DNA of 32,451 nt from Planctomycetaceae bacterium. Its GTDB lineage: Bacteria; Planctomycetota; Planctomycetia; Planctomycetales; Planctomycetaceae. This document shows, one piece after another, positions 9,784 to 17,842 of this stretch. The notes under the pieces are model-generated. The model was not told the origin of the DNA. It worked only from the letters and a program-made list of their open reading frames with translations, and ran no database searches. Where the stretch lies: contig JADZEF010000375.1 in assembly GCA_020850695.1 (NCBI GenBank), positions 1 to 32,451 of the forward strand, read 5' to 3'. Numbering within the stretch: the first letter of the stretch is position 1; each line of letters starts with the position of its first letter. The translations under genes and the position numbers were made by a program.

Positions 9784-10742
9784 GCGGTCTCCCGAGGATC
9801 GAGGCCGTGCCCGAAGGGATCGCCCACCTGTTGGATCAGCCGTCCGTCGCCGCAGATCCACGCGTCGCCCACGATGCGCGGGACGATACGACCCTCCGGA
9901 GCGGTGCGGTAAGAGGCTTCGAACCGGCTTCCGATGATGCTCTCCTGAATCCACGTCTCGCCCGGAGCCAGCTTTTTATCGGCCGCGAGGCACGCGAGCT
10001 TTGCGCTGGTTCCCGTCCCGCAGGGGGAACGGTCGTAAGCTCCGCCGGGACAGTAGACGAAGTTCCTGCTGTGGGCGTCGCGGGCGACCGGCGGTCCGAA
10101 AAACTCGACGTGATCGATTTCGCCGCCATCGGCGCCCGTGATCCCCTGCTGACGCAGCGCTTCGCGAATCCTTCCCGCAGCCATGGTGAGTTGCGGGATG
10201 TTGGCACGGGTCAGCGCGCAAGGGGCCTGCTTCGCCAGGAAGAACCAGTTGCCTCCCCAGGCGATGTCACCCATGAAGGTCCCGAGACCATCGACGTCAA
10301 CCCGGACGTCCGCCGCATGACGATAGCTGGCGACGTTCTCAATCGCCGCCCGGTTCTTCGACAACAGGTCGACCTCCACCTTGCCGACCGGGGTCTCGAT
10401 GGTGTGCCGCCCGACATCGATGCGGCCCAGATACGCCAGCGTTACGGCGACACCGATCGTCCCATGCCCGCACATTCCAATGACGCCGGCGTTATTGAAG
10501 AAGATCACGCCGGCGGCGCATGTCGAGTCCTCCGGTTCGCAGAGGAGCGCCCCGACGATGGCCTCGTGACCGCGAGGCTCATCGATCACCATGCGGCGGA
10601 AAGGATCGGCTGAATCGCGAAAGCGAGCCCTGCGTTCGCTCAGCGAGCCGCTGCCAAGTGGCGGCCCCCCTTCGATGACCACCCGCGTCGGCTCCCCTTC
10701 CGTGTGCGAGTCGATGATCCGCACCGATTCAGCGACGCTCAT
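9780..10742 (-). CDS. 4-hydroxyproline 2-epimerase (proline racemase family)
   Basis: 320 residues from this start. Proline-racemase-fold enzyme expected to convert trans-4-hydroxy-L-proline to cis-4-hydroxy-D-proline in the cytoplasm. Both catalytic cysteines are present: Cys91 in GMCGHGTIG and Cys241 in DRSPCGTGTSA. This two-cysteine arrangement is that of the epimerase/racemase, not of the dehydratase subgroup, which has Thr at the second site. The N-terminal RIIDSHTEGEPTRVV is also diagnostic. ATG 10742 is supported by the ATGA overlap with the stop of the DapA-family gene. Its own stop overlaps the next start in the same way, so all three genes are probably translationally coupled. Proline racemase activity cannot be excluded from sequence alone. 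Confidence 0.92.
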   Translation of the reverse strand: MSVAESVRIIDSHTEGEPTRVVIEGGPPLGSGSLSERRARFRDSADPFRRMVIDEPRGHEAIVGALLCEPEDSTCAAGVIFFNNAGVIGMCGHGTIGVAVTLAYLGRIDVGRHTIETPVGKVEVDLLSKNRAAIENVASYRHAADVRVDVDGLGTFMGDIAWGGNWFFLAKQAPCALTRANIPQLTMAAGRIREALRQQGITGADGGEIDHVEFFGPPVARDAHSRNFVYCPGGAYDRSPCGTGTSAKLACLAADKKLAPGETWIQESIIGSRFEASYRTAPEGRIVPRIVGDAWICGDGRLIQQVGDPFGHGLDPRETA

Positions 10743-11686
10743 TCGGCTGCTCCTTCCCACTGACTCCACCACGCCTTGAACAACGTCCACTGCTGCGTGG
10801 CGAACGCCTGCTGCGTCGGACTTAGAGCGTCTTCTTCATTGAAGTGCCGCTCATATCCGGCATGCCCCTCCAGTACCATCAGGTGCTTGTAGTAGAGAAC
10901 CAGGTCCGGCCCCTCGTCGAACTTCGACAGCACGAGCAAGGCGTCATCCAACTCCTGCGCGAGCCGGCGAGCCCGGGCATCTCCCGCGGCCGCCTGACGA
11001 CACAGCGACACCAGCCGCAGCACCTGCTTCGGCAACGCGTGGCCAACGCCGGTGATGGCGCCCACCGCCCCGCAACGCACGAAACCGTGAAAGACCTGCG
11101 TGTCGACGCCGACCATCAGCGACAGCTGCGGGTCCCCGGCCGTGATGAACTCGGCCGCATAGTTGAGCGATTCGGCTCCACCGAATTCCTTGAAGCCCAC
11201 GAGATTCGCGTGATCGCGGCGCAGCTCGCGGAACAACTCGGCCCGCGTCTGAAATCCGTAGTACGGACTGTTATAGATGACGGCGGGAAGACTGCCGCCC
11301 GCTTTCAGGCAGGCGGCAAAATGCGATCGCTGAGCCGACGCCGAACTCCCCCGCGAGAGAACGCGGGGAATGAGCATCAGCCCCGCCGCGCCGACCTCCC
11401 GCGCATGGGCCGCATGGCTGACCGCACTCTGCGTGTTCTGAGCGCCCGTCCCCACCACCCCCGGAACGCCCCCTTCCACCAGCCGCCGCACTCCTTCCTG
11501 GCGCTGGGCGTCGGTCAGCAGGGGCCAGTCTCCCATCGACCCGCAATAGATGACCGCCCGCATCCCGGCCTCGATCAGCCGCTGTCCCGTCCGCACGAGG
11601 AGATCGTAGTTCGGCGAACGGTCCGGCAGACAGGGGGTCATGAGCGCCGGCATGCAGCCCTGAAAGAAGTTCGACGTGGGAGCCAT
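10739..11686 (-). CDS. DapA-family lyase, probable 1-pyrroline-4-hydroxy-2-carboxylate deaminase
   Basis: Class I aldolase-fold (dihydrodipicolinate synthase/N-acetylneuraminate lyase family) protein of 315 residues. The Schiff-base lysine is Lys166 (NLVGFKEFGG) and the partner tyrosine is Tyr138 (VIYNSPYYG). The GTTGE motif of true DapA is replaced by GSMGDW (49-54), so lysine biosynthesis is unlikely. Next to a hydroxyproline epimerase and a D-amino acid dehydrogenase, the expected step is deamination and dehydration of pyrroline-4-hydroxy-2-carboxylate to 2-oxoglutarate semialdehyde. It is the first gene of the three-gene cluster. The semialdehyde dehydrogenase that would complete the route is not in the window. 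The reaction is inferred from context; family membership is secure. Confidence 0.85.
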   Translation of the reverse strand: MAPTSNFFQGCMPALMTPCLPDRSPNYDLLVRTGQRLIEAGMRAVIYCGSMGDWPLLTDAQRQEGVRRLVEGGVPGVVGTGAQNTQSAVSHAAHAREVGAAGLMLIPRVLSRGSSASAQRSHFAACLKAGGSLPAVIYNSPYYGFQTRAELFRELRRDHANLVGFKEFGGAESLNYAAEFITAGDPQLSLMVGVDTQVFHGFVRCGAVGAITGVGHALPKQVLRLVSLCRQAAAGDARARRLAQELDDALLVLSKFDEGPDLVLYYKHLMVLEGHAGYERHFNEEDALSPTQQAFATQQWTLFKAWWSQWEGAAE

Positions 11687-11959
11687 CGGATGAACCTATG
11701 CTGGAGATCCGGCCTGGAGGACGCCCATTCTCGACGAGAAGCGGCTTCGAGCGAAACTCACTCCGGATGGAAAGCAGACTTTGGGTGCCGCCGCGAATTC
11801 GACAGCCAGGTCGACCGCCTGGGAATGTTCGGTCATTGGCCTGACGACCCACTCCCAGCGCGGCGCATGACGACGGCCGGCGGAGCATCGAACGGGCGTT
11901 CGCGTTCCACCGGCCGTCATTGTTCCTGGCGACCGACGAGGCCCGTCGGCCTTCGATGA
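11687..11959. other. Upstream region of the hydroxyproline cluster
   Basis: This 273-base gap separates the end of the Gfo/Idh/MocA gene from the DapA-family start on the same strand. No gene with family similarity or a clear coding signature is visible. The spacing suggests the three-gene cluster has its own promoter here, but no -35/-10 pair or operator stands out. Confidence 0.4.
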
Positions 11960-13342
11960 TCAGAACTCTCGTTTCTTCAGGCCGGGCATCGGCACGGGAT
12001 ACTTCCCATCCTTGTCGGCCTGAATGGGAGCCGGCCCGTCGAGCGTCAGCTCGGCGACCTGCGGGGCGAACTCGTGGTCGCTGTTGAGCATCTCGTCGAA
12101 CGTGATGACCTTCCCGGTGTGGCACGCCGCGCGGCCCATGGCCGTCACGAGGCTCGCCTTTGCGCCGCGCTCGCACTCGTTGTAGCTCTTGTCGTCGGTG
12201 CGGATGGCGTGGAGGAAGTCATTCCATTCGACCTGGTACGGGTTGAGCTCGGGGCCTTCCTTGCCGAATTCCCAGGTGAGGTCTTCCTTCACGAACCGCT
12301 GCCCCTTGTAGGTCGACGCCTTCGAAGGCCAATGCGAATTCGCCGAAATGATGGCCGAGCCCTTGGTGCCGTGGGCGTAGCTGGCGAACTCGCTGTGCGT
12401 CCCCGCCATGCAGCGGCCTTCAAGGATGAGCTTGGCGCCGTCCTTGAAGGTGAACTCGGTGGTGTAGGTGTCGAAGTTCTGGTCGATGTAGTCCAGGCGG
12501 TAGTGGCGTCCGCCGAAGCCCTTCGCCTCGACCGGCCAGTCGTCCTTCATCCAGCAGCACTCGTCGATGTTGTGGATGTAGAAGTCGCTGTAGCAGCCGC
12601 CGCTCGCCCACAGGAACCCGTGGAAGTTGCGGATCTGGTACATCAGCTCGGTCGGGTCGGTCTCCTTGCGCTTCGGCACGAAGGCCGAGCCGACGGGCGG
12701 ATGGCAGCGGTAGGCGCGGAGCAGCGTGATGTCGCCGATCTCTCCTTGCTTGATCCGCTGGAAGAGTTCGCCGCGGTCCTTGCAGTGCCGGCACATCAGG
12801 CCGACGCCGACCTTCAGCCCCTTCTCGCGCGACAGCTTGGCCAGTTCTAGCATCTTCCGGGTGCTGGCGCCGTCGACGGTCGTCGGCTTCTCCATGAAGA
12901 CGTTGAGGCCCTTCTCGATGGCGTATTTGAACATCACCCAGCGGAAGGCGACCGGCGTCGTCAGGATCGCGATGTCGCCCGCGCTCAGGCGGTCCATCGC
13001 CTTCTTGTAGGCGTCGAAGCCGATGTACTTGGCGTCCTCGGAAACGTCGACCTTGTCCTTGTGGCTGTTCGCCAGCGTGTTGTAGCTGGCGTTGAGCTTC
13101 TCGGGGAAAACGTCGGCCATCGCGACGAGCTTCGTCGGGCCGTTGCTCACCGACAGCGAGTTCGCCGCCGCCCCGGTCCCACGTCCCCCGCACCCGATGA
13201 GCGCCACCTGGACGGTGTTGTTCTCGGCCGCATAGGCATGCTTGGGAATGGCCACGCCGGCCAGCGCGGAAGCGGCCGCCACGCGGCCGGTGGTCTTCAA
13301 GAGATCCCGGCGGGTGAAGCCGGTGGAATTCGCGTCAGTCAT
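11960..13342 (-). CDS. Tat-exported Gfo/Idh/MocA family oxidoreductase
   Basis: 460 residues from ATG 13342, which is preceded by AAGGA at a normal distance. The N-terminus GFTRRDLLKTTGRVAAASALAG is a clear twin-arginine signal ending near the AYA-AEN cleavage site. The Rossmann motif follows (VALIGCGGRGTGAA, with ALI-GxGxRG), then the family's EKPTT-type motif (MEKPTTVDG) and the C-terminal GFO_IDH_MocA alpha/beta domain. NAD(P)-dependent sugar or cyclitol dehydrogenases of this family with Tat signals are characteristic of planctomycetes, where many paralogues act outside the cytoplasm. The substrate is unknown. It lies upstream of the hydroxyproline cluster on the same strand, but 273 bases away, so a shared function should not be assumed. 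Confidence 0.9.
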   Translation of the reverse strand: MTDANSTGFTRRDLLKTTGRVAAASALAGVAIPKHAYAAENNTVQVALIGCGGRGTGAAANSLSVSNGPTKLVAMADVFPEKLNASYNTLANSHKDKVDVSEDAKYIGFDAYKKAMDRLSAGDIAILTTPVAFRWVMFKYAIEKGLNVFMEKPTTVDGASTRKMLELAKLSREKGLKVGVGLMCRHCKDRGELFQRIKQGEIGDITLLRAYRCHPPVGSAFVPKRKETDPTELMYQIRNFHGFLWASGGCYSDFYIHNIDECCWMKDDWPVEAKGFGGRHYRLDYIDQNFDTYTTEFTFKDGAKLILEGRCMAGTHSEFASYAHGTKGSAIISANSHWPSKASTYKGQRFVKEDLTWEFGKEGPELNPYQVEWNDFLHAIRTDDKSYNECERGAKASLVTAMGRAACHTGKVITFDEMLNSDHEFAPQVAELTLDGPAPIQADKDGKYPVPMPGLKKREF

Positions 13343-13692
13343 CGTGGTTCCTTCGGGCGCAAAAAAGGACATTCGTCGCGGGCGCGGGGAACACACACGA
13401 GCACCAGCCCGCAAATCACTTCACCGACTGTAGCGGGACGAAAAGCGGTTTGCAAAACCGGATTGACGCGGTGTTGCTGCGTTCGGAGATCACTAGGAGG
13501 GCATCAGAACATTCGCAACGTTCTCCAAAGACATACGGAGAAATCCCAGAAATGCAGGGAGTGATGCCATGGTTCTTCCAACAGTCCAGGAATCGGCGTC
13601 GCAGAAGCTCGACATTTTGTCGTTTTTTCGAGAACGGTGTGGCCGCGCATCACGTCTTGGAGAGTGCGTCTCCATTCACGGGAGCATCCCGG
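13343..13692. other. Divergent intergenic region, possible operator
   Basis: Region between the divergent oxidoreductase and the zinc-ribbon protein. The one structure seen is CGGTTT-GCA-AAACCG (13446-13460), a perfect 6-bp dyad that could be a regulator site or a small hairpin. A longer open frame runs into the zinc-ribbon gene from 13450, but its first 80 residues are low-complexity and basic and look non-coding. Confidence 0.35.
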
Positions 13693-13938
13693 ATGCATCG
13701 CCTCATCTCTGGATCGCTGGTCGCCCTCTGCATCGTTGTCTGGGCGGTCGCGCTCGTCGTCTATCTCGAATCGCTGGTCTTCACCAACATGGATGGAATC
13801 CCGCTTCGCATGAAGGTCACGAACTCCGTCCCGTGTCCCCATTGCCGCGGACGATTTGTCAGCCAGGACAGCGGGCTGCACTTCCAATGCCTCGATTGCG
13901 GCGTCAGAGCCGGCCAGGAATTCCTCTCCCACCGCTGA
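13693..13938 (+). CDS. Small membrane protein with C-terminal zinc ribbon
   Basis: 81 residues; no family recognised. The start MHRLISGSLVALCIVVWAVALVVYLES gives one strong transmembrane segment (about residues 5-25). A cytoplasmic or periplasmic tail follows with two CxxC knuckles, VPCPHC and QCLDC, about 20 residues apart. That is the spacing of a rubredoxin-like zinc ribbon. ATG 13693 was preferred because GGGAG lies about eight bases upstream and the hydrophobic helix then starts at once. It is flanked by two minus-strand genes and appears to stand alone. Function is unknown. Confidence 0.6.
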   Translation: MHRLISGSLVALCIVVWAVALVVYLESLVFTNMDGIPLRMKVTNSVPCPHCRGRFVSQDSGLHFQCLDCGVRAGQEFLSHR

Positions 13939-13989
13939 TAGCGCGGAGTTCTCTCCCCGCGAGAGTTTCGCGCGGCGCGTCGGTCGCTC

Positions 13990-15237
13990 TCAGGGTTTGG
14001 GCTTCTCGATGAGGAGCACTTCGCTGCTGGTCGTCAGGTTGCGGTCGTCGGTGACCGTGACGAACCAGCCGGTCGTCCCCTCGGGCGGGGCCTTGCCGGT
14101 GACTTTTCCGTCGACCACTTCCGCCGCCACGCTGGACCACATTCGCTTGTTGATAGGTTCCGTCGACGTGGTGTAGTGGAGCGCGGCCGACTTGACAGGA
14201 GTTCTTGCGACGACGGCCGCCGTGAAGCTCCCCTTGGCCAGCTGCGGCGTCCGGACCACGGGCAGCGGCGTCGCGCCGAGAAGCTTCTCATCGATGAAGG
14301 CGCCGATCTCGGCGGGAGCCCAGCCCTGCGGGTGCCCATGCGGCATGTTGACGGTGATGCGGTAGTTCTTCGGACCCGGGACGACGTCGTAGGACTTCTT
14401 ATAGCTGTCGAGCGGGTAGGCGAAGTCGTTGGTGCCGTTGACGAAGAAGATGGGAACATGGCAGGCGGGGAGGTACTTCGAGGGATCGTAGAGGTCGATC
14501 CAGCGGGTGCGGTTCTCGGGTGTCATCGTGACGAAGCGATTGAGCCAGGCACTGTTGTCGTGCAGGAACCCGCAGCCGTAGACGGGGACGGCGGCTTTGA
14601 AGCGGGTGTCGAGCGAGGCGACGATGCAGGTGAGGTAGCCCCCCCACGAGATGCCGGTGAGGGCGGTGCGGTCCGCGTCGACTTCCGGAAAGCTGCGAAT
14701 GAGAGAGTGCGCCCGGATGACGTCGGCCACCGCATGGTACGACCAGTGCTCGGTGACGGGGTCGCTGATGTGCCCGAACTTGTAGTCGTCGCTCTGATCG
14801 GGGCCGCCGTCCTTGAGCCGCGACCGCTTGTTCATTTCCTCGGGGCGGTTGCCGGCGAGGTCCATGGCGATCGCCGCATATCCGCGCTTGGCCCACAACT
14901 CGGCCCACTCGCGGAACGCGGTGCCGCCTCCGCCATGCACGAGGACAACGGCCGGAAACCTGGTGTCCTTCGGCGTGTCCCCCGCAAGCGTGCCGGGAGT
15001 GGCGTAATAGGCGAACACGCGGGTCGGCTCGCCATGAAACTTCTCGCCCGCATAGAACAGGCTGTGGACGGGGGACTTGCTATCGATCCACTCCACGGCC
15101 GGTGCTTCGCTGAGGGCCTTGAGATCCCAGGGAGACGTCTTCGGAAGCTCGGCGGCCGGCTGGATCGGTTCCGCGGCGCGGCCGATAGCGGGAAGAAGCG
15201 CGAAGCCAATCAAAAGGCAGAACAGGAAGCGGGGCAT
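13990..15237 (-). CDS. Exported alpha/beta hydrolase, acetyl-xylan-esterase/dienelactone-hydrolase-like
   Basis: 415 residues with a Sec signal peptide (MPRFLFCLLIGFALLPAIGRAAE). The alpha/beta-hydrolase core runs from about residue 95. It has an oxyanion HGGGG loop (101-105), the nucleophile elbow GISWGG (Ser197), acid NGTND (Asp271) and base MPHGH (His300), a complete catalytic triad in the usual order. A C-terminal domain of about 90 residues follows (LAKGSFTAAVVARTP...), probably a beta-sandwich. Planctomycete proteins of this type are usually annotated as acetyl xylan esterase or prolyl-oligopeptidase-like; an esterase on plant or algal polysaccharide is plausible but inferred. ATG 15237 gives the cleanest signal peptide. 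The gene downstream of its 5' end is separated by a gap holding a 32-bp palindrome. Confidence 0.85.
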   Translation of the reverse strand: MPRFLFCLLIGFALLPAIGRAAEPIQPAAELPKTSPWDLKALSEAPAVEWIDSKSPVHSLFYAGEKFHGEPTRVFAYYATPGTLAGDTPKDTRFPAVVLVHGGGGTAFREWAELWAKRGYAAIAMDLAGNRPEEMNKRSRLKDGGPDQSDDYKFGHISDPVTEHWSYHAVADVIRAHSLIRSFPEVDADRTALTGISWGGYLTCIVASLDTRFKAAVPVYGCGFLHDNSAWLNRFVTMTPENRTRWIDLYDPSKYLPACHVPIFFVNGTNDFAYPLDSYKKSYDVVPGPKNYRITVNMPHGHPQGWAPAEIGAFIDEKLLGATPLPVVRTPQLAKGSFTAAVVARTPVKSAALHYTTSTEPINKRMWSSVAAEVVDGKVTGKAPPEGTTGWFVTVTDDRNLTTSSEVLLIEKPKP

Positions 15238-15422
15238 CGAGGACCAATCTCCTGGTGCGGAAGGGGGCCAAGCGAAGGATCTGAGTTTATCGGAGAAGGT
15301 CAAAGGTTTCTCCGGTGCACGAGGGGGCGGAGAGAGACGGACGTGGGAGCAGATTTCTGCGGAACTGACCGATGCGGGCTCCGAGACGTCGCGCGAGGGT
15401 TTCGTTCACCCAAAGATCTCTA

Positions 15423-15454
15423 CGCCGAAGGCGTTGCATGCAACGCCTTCGGCG
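15423..15454. repeat. Perfect 32-bp palindrome
   Basis: Two 16-base halves are exactly inverted with no spacer, and each half contains its own small stem (CGCC-GAA-GGCG and CGCC-TTC-GGCG). It lies in the 333-base gap between two minus-strand genes that encode exported proteins. No T-tract follows on the minus strand, so it is not a classic terminator. The rest of this gap, about 15478-15545, is a pyrimidine-rich stretch with repeated CTCTC and CCTC words and no gene. Confidence 0.85.
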
Positions 15455-15570
15455 CAAAAACGACGCGCGTCCGGAAAACAACGAAAACTTACAGCACCCC
15501 GATCTCTCCGTCTCTCCATCCCTCAATCTCTCGATCCTCCCCGTCCCGTGGTCACGCTCGAAGACGAATC

Positions 15571-16704
15571 TCACTCGACGGGAGTGAATCGCACGCCCAA
15601 TCCTTCGGCGTCGCAGAAGCGGAGCTGGAACGACCAGTTATTGGGCACTTCGGGGTCGCTGTGTTGCGGGCCCTGGCAGATCTTCACCAGCACGCGATTG
15701 ACGCCAGCCTTCAACGTCACCGGCGCGACGAACCGATCGAGGCGCGTCCCGTTCAACCATTGCTCGCGGGCGAACGCCCGCTCGCCGTTGAGCCAGACCG
15801 AGATGTTGTCATCGGCCCCGCACCGCACCTGGGCCTTCGTCTCGTTCTCGACACGGATCTCGGCGTAGGCGTATCCGACCGCTTCCTTCTCCGCGGCAAT
15901 GGCCTTGATGAGGTCGGCCTGGCCGAGGGGGTCGGGAATATGATAGGGCTTCCAGCGGATCGGCTCGCCCGACTTGCCCGGGTATTCGGCGTTGAGATCG
16001 ACGGCGGTTTCCGGCGGAAAAGTCTTCGCGAACCCGGTCTTGCCGGGAGCGTCGAACGGGCCGAGCAGCCGCCAGTCGACGACGAACCCCATCTGCTCGG
16101 TGACGTTCGCCTTTTCGCCCGCGGACTTGAGCCGGGCCGCCAGCGTCGTGAGCTGGTCACTGGTTCGAGCGGCGCGGAACGCCGACGACCAGAGACGCTT
16201 CGCACTCTCGACGTCATCCCGCTTCTTCGCTTCGTCCCCCTGCGCCAGGACCGTTGCAACCGCTTCCTCGCGGAACTCGGGATCGTCGAGCCGGCTTGGA
16301 ATGAATGTCGCACGGAAAGCGGGATCGAGTCGATCCAGTACATCGAGCACCAGCCTTCGGGCCCGCCCCTGCCGCCGCCCATCCTTCACGAAAGCGACGA
16401 ACTCTTCTTTTGGAAGCTGGTGCTTCTCCGCCGCAAGTTCCTTTTGAACGAGCGGGTCGAACACGCTTCGATACCAGTTCGCGGCGACGACGTTCGGCGT
16501 GTCCATCGCGACGAGCAGCCGCGGGAGGATGGATACTCCTGCCTGACGAAGCCGGCCTGCCGCCTCGCGAGCCGCGGTCGCTCCTGCCCCATTCGGACCC
16601 GACTTCGCAATCACGGCGAGGTCGCTATCGACGGAATCGGCAAAGGAGATCCGCACGTATGCAAGCGCGAGAATGATTGAGAGGACAACGCGCCGTGTGG
16701 GCAT
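15571..16704 (-). CDS. Exported protein of unknown function with C-terminal beta-sandwich-like domain
   Basis: 377 residues, no family name recognised. MPTRRVVLSIILALAYVRISFADS is a signal peptide. Residues 25-200 are Ala/Leu/Arg-rich and helical, resembling HEAT-type repeats (for example ILPRLLVAMDTPNVVAANWYRS). From about residue 208 a second domain begins with DWRLLGPFDAPGKTGFAKTFPPE and continues through VRCGADDNISVWLNGERAF and LKAGVNRVLVKICQG. These are motifs found in sugar-binding or glycosidase-associated beta-sandwich domains of planctomycete exported proteins ('W.L.GPF' with 'D..V.VWLNG' and 'L..G.N.vLvKi'). A periplasmic or surface role is inferred. The start was chosen for the signal peptide. 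Confidence 0.6.
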   Translation of the reverse strand: MPTRRVVLSIILALAYVRISFADSVDSDLAVIAKSGPNGAGATAAREAAGRLRQAGVSILPRLLVAMDTPNVVAANWYRSVFDPLVQKELAAEKHQLPKEEFVAFVKDGRRQGRARRLVLDVLDRLDPAFRATFIPSRLDDPEFREEAVATVLAQGDEAKKRDDVESAKRLWSSAFRAARTSDQLTTLAARLKSAGEKANVTEQMGFVVDWRLLGPFDAPGKTGFAKTFPPETAVDLNAEYPGKSGEPIRWKPYHIPDPLGQADLIKAIAAEKEAVGYAYAEIRVENETKAQVRCGADDNISVWLNGERAFAREQWLNGTRLDRFVAPVTLKAGVNRVLVKICQGPQHSDPEVPNNWSFQLRFCDAEGLGVRFTPVE

Positions 16705-16766
16705 AGCGAGATCTCAAGAGTCAATCAGCCGGAGAATTGCTCGTTCGCGTCGAAGCTTCGGACATT

Positions 16767-17435
16767 TCATCCGTGCCGGTCGAGTTCACCGAAGAACTCG
16801 CTCAAAGGCAACTCAAAGCCCGGCAGGACTGCGCCACCATCGAGAACATGGTCTTCGCTCAACGTCGTGTAGGCGTCGGCGGCTGTGTAGACGCGAACCA
16901 CTCGCTTCTTCGGATCGATCTCCCAGAACAGTTCCACGCCGGCGTCGAAACATTCCACACGCTTCCGCTTCATTTCCGTCCGCGTGTTCGACTTGCTCAG
17001 GATTTCTGCCACGAGGTTCGGTACGACGCGGGGCACGGCCTTCTTCGGTCGGCGGCGTCCGGGGAGACGATTCCAGCTGATGTAGGAAACGTCAGGAATC
17101 CGCACGAGGTCGATCTGGATCTCGACCATTCCATCTGGTGAAGTCACGAGACCGAGGTTCTGCTTGCGAACCCATGCGCTCAGAAACTCGACCAGGATCG
17201 AGGCCAGCGTCGACTCTTCGAATCCCATGGGCTTCTCCACCAGAATCCCATCGATCAGCTCACACAGCAGCCCTTCCTTGTCATGCAGCCGCACGACATC
17301 GTTGACGCTCGCCGTGCCGGGAAACGGATCGAGGCGAATTCGATCCAACGGGACGCCTCCGAGACCCCCGACGAGATCCGCCAGTGTCTCCGCGGGGGAG
17401 GCCGGACTTCTCGTTCGTGTGAAAACGGTTGCCAT
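16767..17435 (-). CDS. Uma2 family (DUF820) PD-(D/E)XK nuclease-fold protein
   Basis: 222 residues from ATG 17435. The central and C-terminal parts match Uma2: an early LIDGILVEKPMG strand (the E-L-x-D-G-x-L-V-E-K type start), RIPDVSYISW with the conserved Asp, VPNLVAEILSKSN with the catalytic-type Glu, then a Lys-rich helix, AGVELFWEIDPKKRVVRVY and LPGFELPLSEFF at the end. The family is annotated as putative restriction endonuclease-like, often in many paralogous copies, and its biological role is unknown. It follows the S24/S26-like gene by 58 bases on the same strand. An open frame extends 23 codons further upstream but lacks similarity. Confidence 0.85.
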   Translation of the reverse strand: MATVFTRTRSPASPAETLADLVGGLGGVPLDRIRLDPFPGTASVNDVVRLHDKEGLLCELIDGILVEKPMGFEESTLASILVEFLSAWVRKQNLGLVTSPDGMVEIQIDLVRIPDVSYISWNRLPGRRRPKKAVPRVVPNLVAEILSKSNTRTEMKRKRVECFDAGVELFWEIDPKKRVVRVYTAADAYTTLSEDHVLDGGAVLPGFELPLSEFFGELDRHG

Positions 17436-17493
17436 GAATGTCGCTCGACGCGAATCGGACGCAAGGACTCTCAAAACATGCCCGAGGGTGCTC

Positions 17494-17808
17494 TTAATCT
17501 TCAACCCGCACCAGCCGACCGAAGATCCCGTTGGCCGAAATCCAGCCGTTGATTCTTCCGCGGTTGTTGCCGATCTGGAAGCGTTCTCCCTGGATGGCCT
17601 TGATCAGGTGCAGATACTCCTGGCCGTGGACCTTGCACAGGACGATGTCGCCGACGGACAACTCGGCCGGGTCGACCGGCTCGACGGTGCAGAGTTGGCC
17701 CGAGTCGATTTTCCCTTTCATCGAGTGGCCGCGCGGGCGGAAAGAGACAGTCTCGCCTTCGCGCAGCTTGCCGATCCAAGGAGTGGCCCAACCCATGCTC
17801 GATGACAT
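17494..17808 (-). CDS. Small S24/S26-like serine peptidase family protein
   Basis: 104 residues. It contains VSFRPRGHSMKGKI, the G-x-S-M nucleophile motif of LexA- and signal-peptidase-type serine proteases. Next come VGDIVLCKVHGQEYLHLIKAIQGERFQIGNN, where the Lys in HLIKAI sits where the catalytic lysine is expected, and the very regular GNNRGRINGWI...IFGRLVRVE ending. There is no transmembrane segment and no DNA-binding domain, so it is neither a full signal peptidase nor a LexA repressor. Start ATG 17808 is 34 bases after the kinase stop; ATG 17796 (MGWATPWIG) is an equally good alternative. Its place directly after the kinase suggests cotranscription. Its substrate is unknown. Confidence 0.7.
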   Translation of the reverse strand: MSSSMGWATPWIGKLREGETVSFRPRGHSMKGKIDSGQLCTVEPVDPAELSVGDIVLCKVHGQEYLHLIKAIQGERFQIGNNRGRINGWISANGIFGRLVRVED

Positions 17809-17842
17809 CCCGAGGAACGGCGGGCGGCCTGCGGCCAGGCGG

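Noticed and set aside
14176-16680. 834-codon open frame on the plus strand across two minus-strand genes
   Set aside because: It spans two recognisable minus-strand proteins and the repeat-rich gap between them; its translation has no family similarity.
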